Positions 6,239-6,750 of a stretch of DNA of 6,750 nt are shown here, piece after piece. The stretch is from an uncultured Bacilli bacterium. Its GTDB lineage: Bacteria > Bacillota_I > Bacilli_A > RF39 > UBA660. Each line of letters opens with the position of its first letter. Position 1 is the stretch's first letter. The DNA lies in assembly GCA_934096735.1 (NCBI GenBank), contig CAKOMS010000031.1:1-6750 (forward strand). The letters run 5' to 3'. The notes under the pieces are model-generated. The model worked only from the letters and a program-made list of their open reading frames with translations. It was not told the origin of the DNA and did not search any database. Made by a program: the position numbers and the translations under genes.

Positions 6239-6256
6239 AGTTCGGGAGAACTTTTT
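6239..6256 (+). terminator. Small hairpin with T-run
   Basis: AGTTC (6239-6243), loop GGGA and GAACT (6248-6252) are followed on the plus strand by five T and then a further T-rich stretch. It looks like a minimal plus-strand terminator, but no plus-strand gene lies upstream. In the minus-strand 3' untranslated region it would form an equivalent stem without a U-tract. Its role is uncertain. Confidence 0.3.
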
Positions 6257-6288
6257 CTATTTTAATGTCTTCGTTAACAAGTACATAA

Positions 6289-6750
6289 TTAATCTAGTGG
6301 AGCCAAAATATAAGGTGACTCAACAGTACCATTTCCTTCTCCACTTAACTCAACTTTTTTAGAAAGTGATAATGCAGGCCGAACCCCTTTAGCGCTGTCC
6401 ACGACGGGGCCGCTGCCAAAACCCCCGTTGATCACGAAACGGACGACAGCACCGTAGCCGTAGAGGTTGAGAGGGGACAGCAACCAATAATCATCACCAT
6501 TATTTAAGTAATTAGTATCTAAATAATAATTACCAAAGGCAAGAAGTGCTTCTTTCGAAGTTAATAATCCAACTGGATAATCTAAAGCATTATTTCCATA
6601 ACCTAGTGTTCCTCCAGAATCTACTTTCAATGTAAATTGATCTTCCTTATCTTGACATGTTAATCTATAATTACTATAATCGTTAAATTGCAAATATGTT
6701 GTTAAACTTCCTCCACTTGGATTCCATCCACTTGCAGATAAATTTGTTAT
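6289..6750 (-). CDS. C-terminal part of a surface protein with a DUF6273-like (C-type-lectin-like) domain; candidate DGR target (partial)
   Basis: The frame is open to the right edge; 153 residues are visible before TAA at 6289-6291 and the true start lies outside. The TTG at 6691-6693 is an internal leucine codon. Visible order: SASGWNPSGGS, YRLTCQDKEDQFTLKV, YPVGLLTSKEALLAFG, then DDYWLLSPLN, a glycine/valine-rich stretch, GVRPALSLSKKVELSGEG and a tail ending SPYILAPLD. The YWLLSP...GVRPALSL frame is typical of large extracellular proteins in gut Bacillota and resembles the formylglycine-enzyme/C-type-lectin-like folds used as DGR targets. A membrane anchor or pilin-like N-terminus cannot be checked here. 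Codons between the LSP and GVRP motifs are unlike all others in the window (separate entry). Terminator hairpins follow at 6201-6237. Confidence 0.75.
   Translation of the reverse strand: MTNLSASGWNPSGGSLTTYLQFNDYSNYRLTCQDKEDQFTLKVDSGGTLGYGNNALDYPVGLLTSKEALLAFGNYYLDTNYLNNGDDYWLLSPLNLYGYGAVVRFVINGGFGSGPVVDSAKGVRPALSLSKKVELSGEGNGTVESPYILAPLD
6373..6480 (-). other. Putative variable region (VR) of a diversity-generating retroelement
   Basis: Positions 6376-6480 are 66 of 105 G or C (63%, counted by hand) inside an AT-rich gene. Of the 26 codons in 6391-6468 (minus), 17 end in C, 6 in T, 3 in G and none in A; only 10 of these 78 bases are A. Codons such as TAC, GGC, GTC, TTC, ATC, AGC, CCC and GAC are what an AAC codon yields when its adenines are replaced at random. 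The block ends with the adenine-free 14-mer GGGGTTCGGCCTGC (6374-6387), as expected for the initiation-of-mutagenic-homing end, and encodes GVRPA. The template repeat and reverse transcriptase are not in this window, so the call is an inference from composition, position in the protein and fold. Confidence 0.65.

Noticed and set aside
6376..6480. GC-rich block as a horizontally acquired insertion or contaminating sequence
   Set aside because: The reading frame is kept and the flanking WLLSP and GVRPALSL motifs are continuous through both edges; the bias is specifically towards C/T at third positions and away from A, which fits template-driven mutagenesis better. It cannot be fully excluded.
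6691..6693. TTG as start of a 134-residue complete protein on the minus strand
   Set aside because: The frame continues upstream without a stop to the window edge, with residues that fit the same domain and no ribosome site; the gene is partial.
1..6750. tRNA, rRNA, CRISPR arrays, insertion sequences, or a reverse transcriptase gene
   Set aside because: No spaced repeats, transposase or RT motifs (such as YxDD), or cloverleaf-like GC-richer segments were seen on either strand; the only GC-rich segment is coding (6376-6480).

Overview
The window is strongly AT-rich, with codons that mostly end in A or T. It carries short intergenic gaps, AGGAGG-type ribosome binding sites and TATAAT-type promoters. 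TGA is used as a stop (gene at 5451-6143) and tryptophan is TGG, so the code is the standard bacterial one rather than the Mycoplasma code. The gene content (secE-nusG, a YlmD/PgeF homologue, an Alum_res/YnbB-type lyase, a bacterial CofE-like protein) fits a low-GC Bacillota. The DUF6273-like surface protein suggests an uncultured, gut-associated Bacilli or Mollicutes-like lineage; that placement is inference.

Layout. Positions 1-1241 (+) hold the remains of an ABC importer operon of the nitrate/taurine type: the tail of an upstream gene (probably the binding protein), an ATPase gene that has lost its Walker A half and its reading frame, and an intact permease. It converges on pgeF (1274-2020, -) across a two-way terminator. 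secE-nusG (2106-2860, -) form a tight pair with a good promoter and a terminator whose hairpin is nearly the same as the one at 1241. A CofE-like protein (2958-4145, -) has its own promoter, whose -35 box lies inside the terminator of the next unit. That unit is a short-chain dehydrogenase followed, with a 17-base overlap, by a PLP-dependent methionine gamma-lyase-like protein (4196-6143, -), driven by a near-consensus promoter.

The most interesting region is the right end. A surface protein (6289-6750, -, N-terminus beyond the window) contains a sharply bounded block of about 105 bases at roughly 63% G+C inside an otherwise AT-rich frame. Its codons are almost all NNC or NNT, none ends in A, and it finishes in an adenine-free 14-base block encoding GVRPA. 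This is what the variable region (VR) of a diversity-generating retroelement (DGR) looks like: an AAC-rich template copied with random replacement of adenines. No reverse transcriptase or template repeat is visible in the window, so if the reading is right this is a remote (trans) target or the rest of the cassette lies to the right.

Most of the window is ordinary housekeeping. The points worth following up are the putative VR, the decayed ATPase, and the economical terminator/promoter overlaps.
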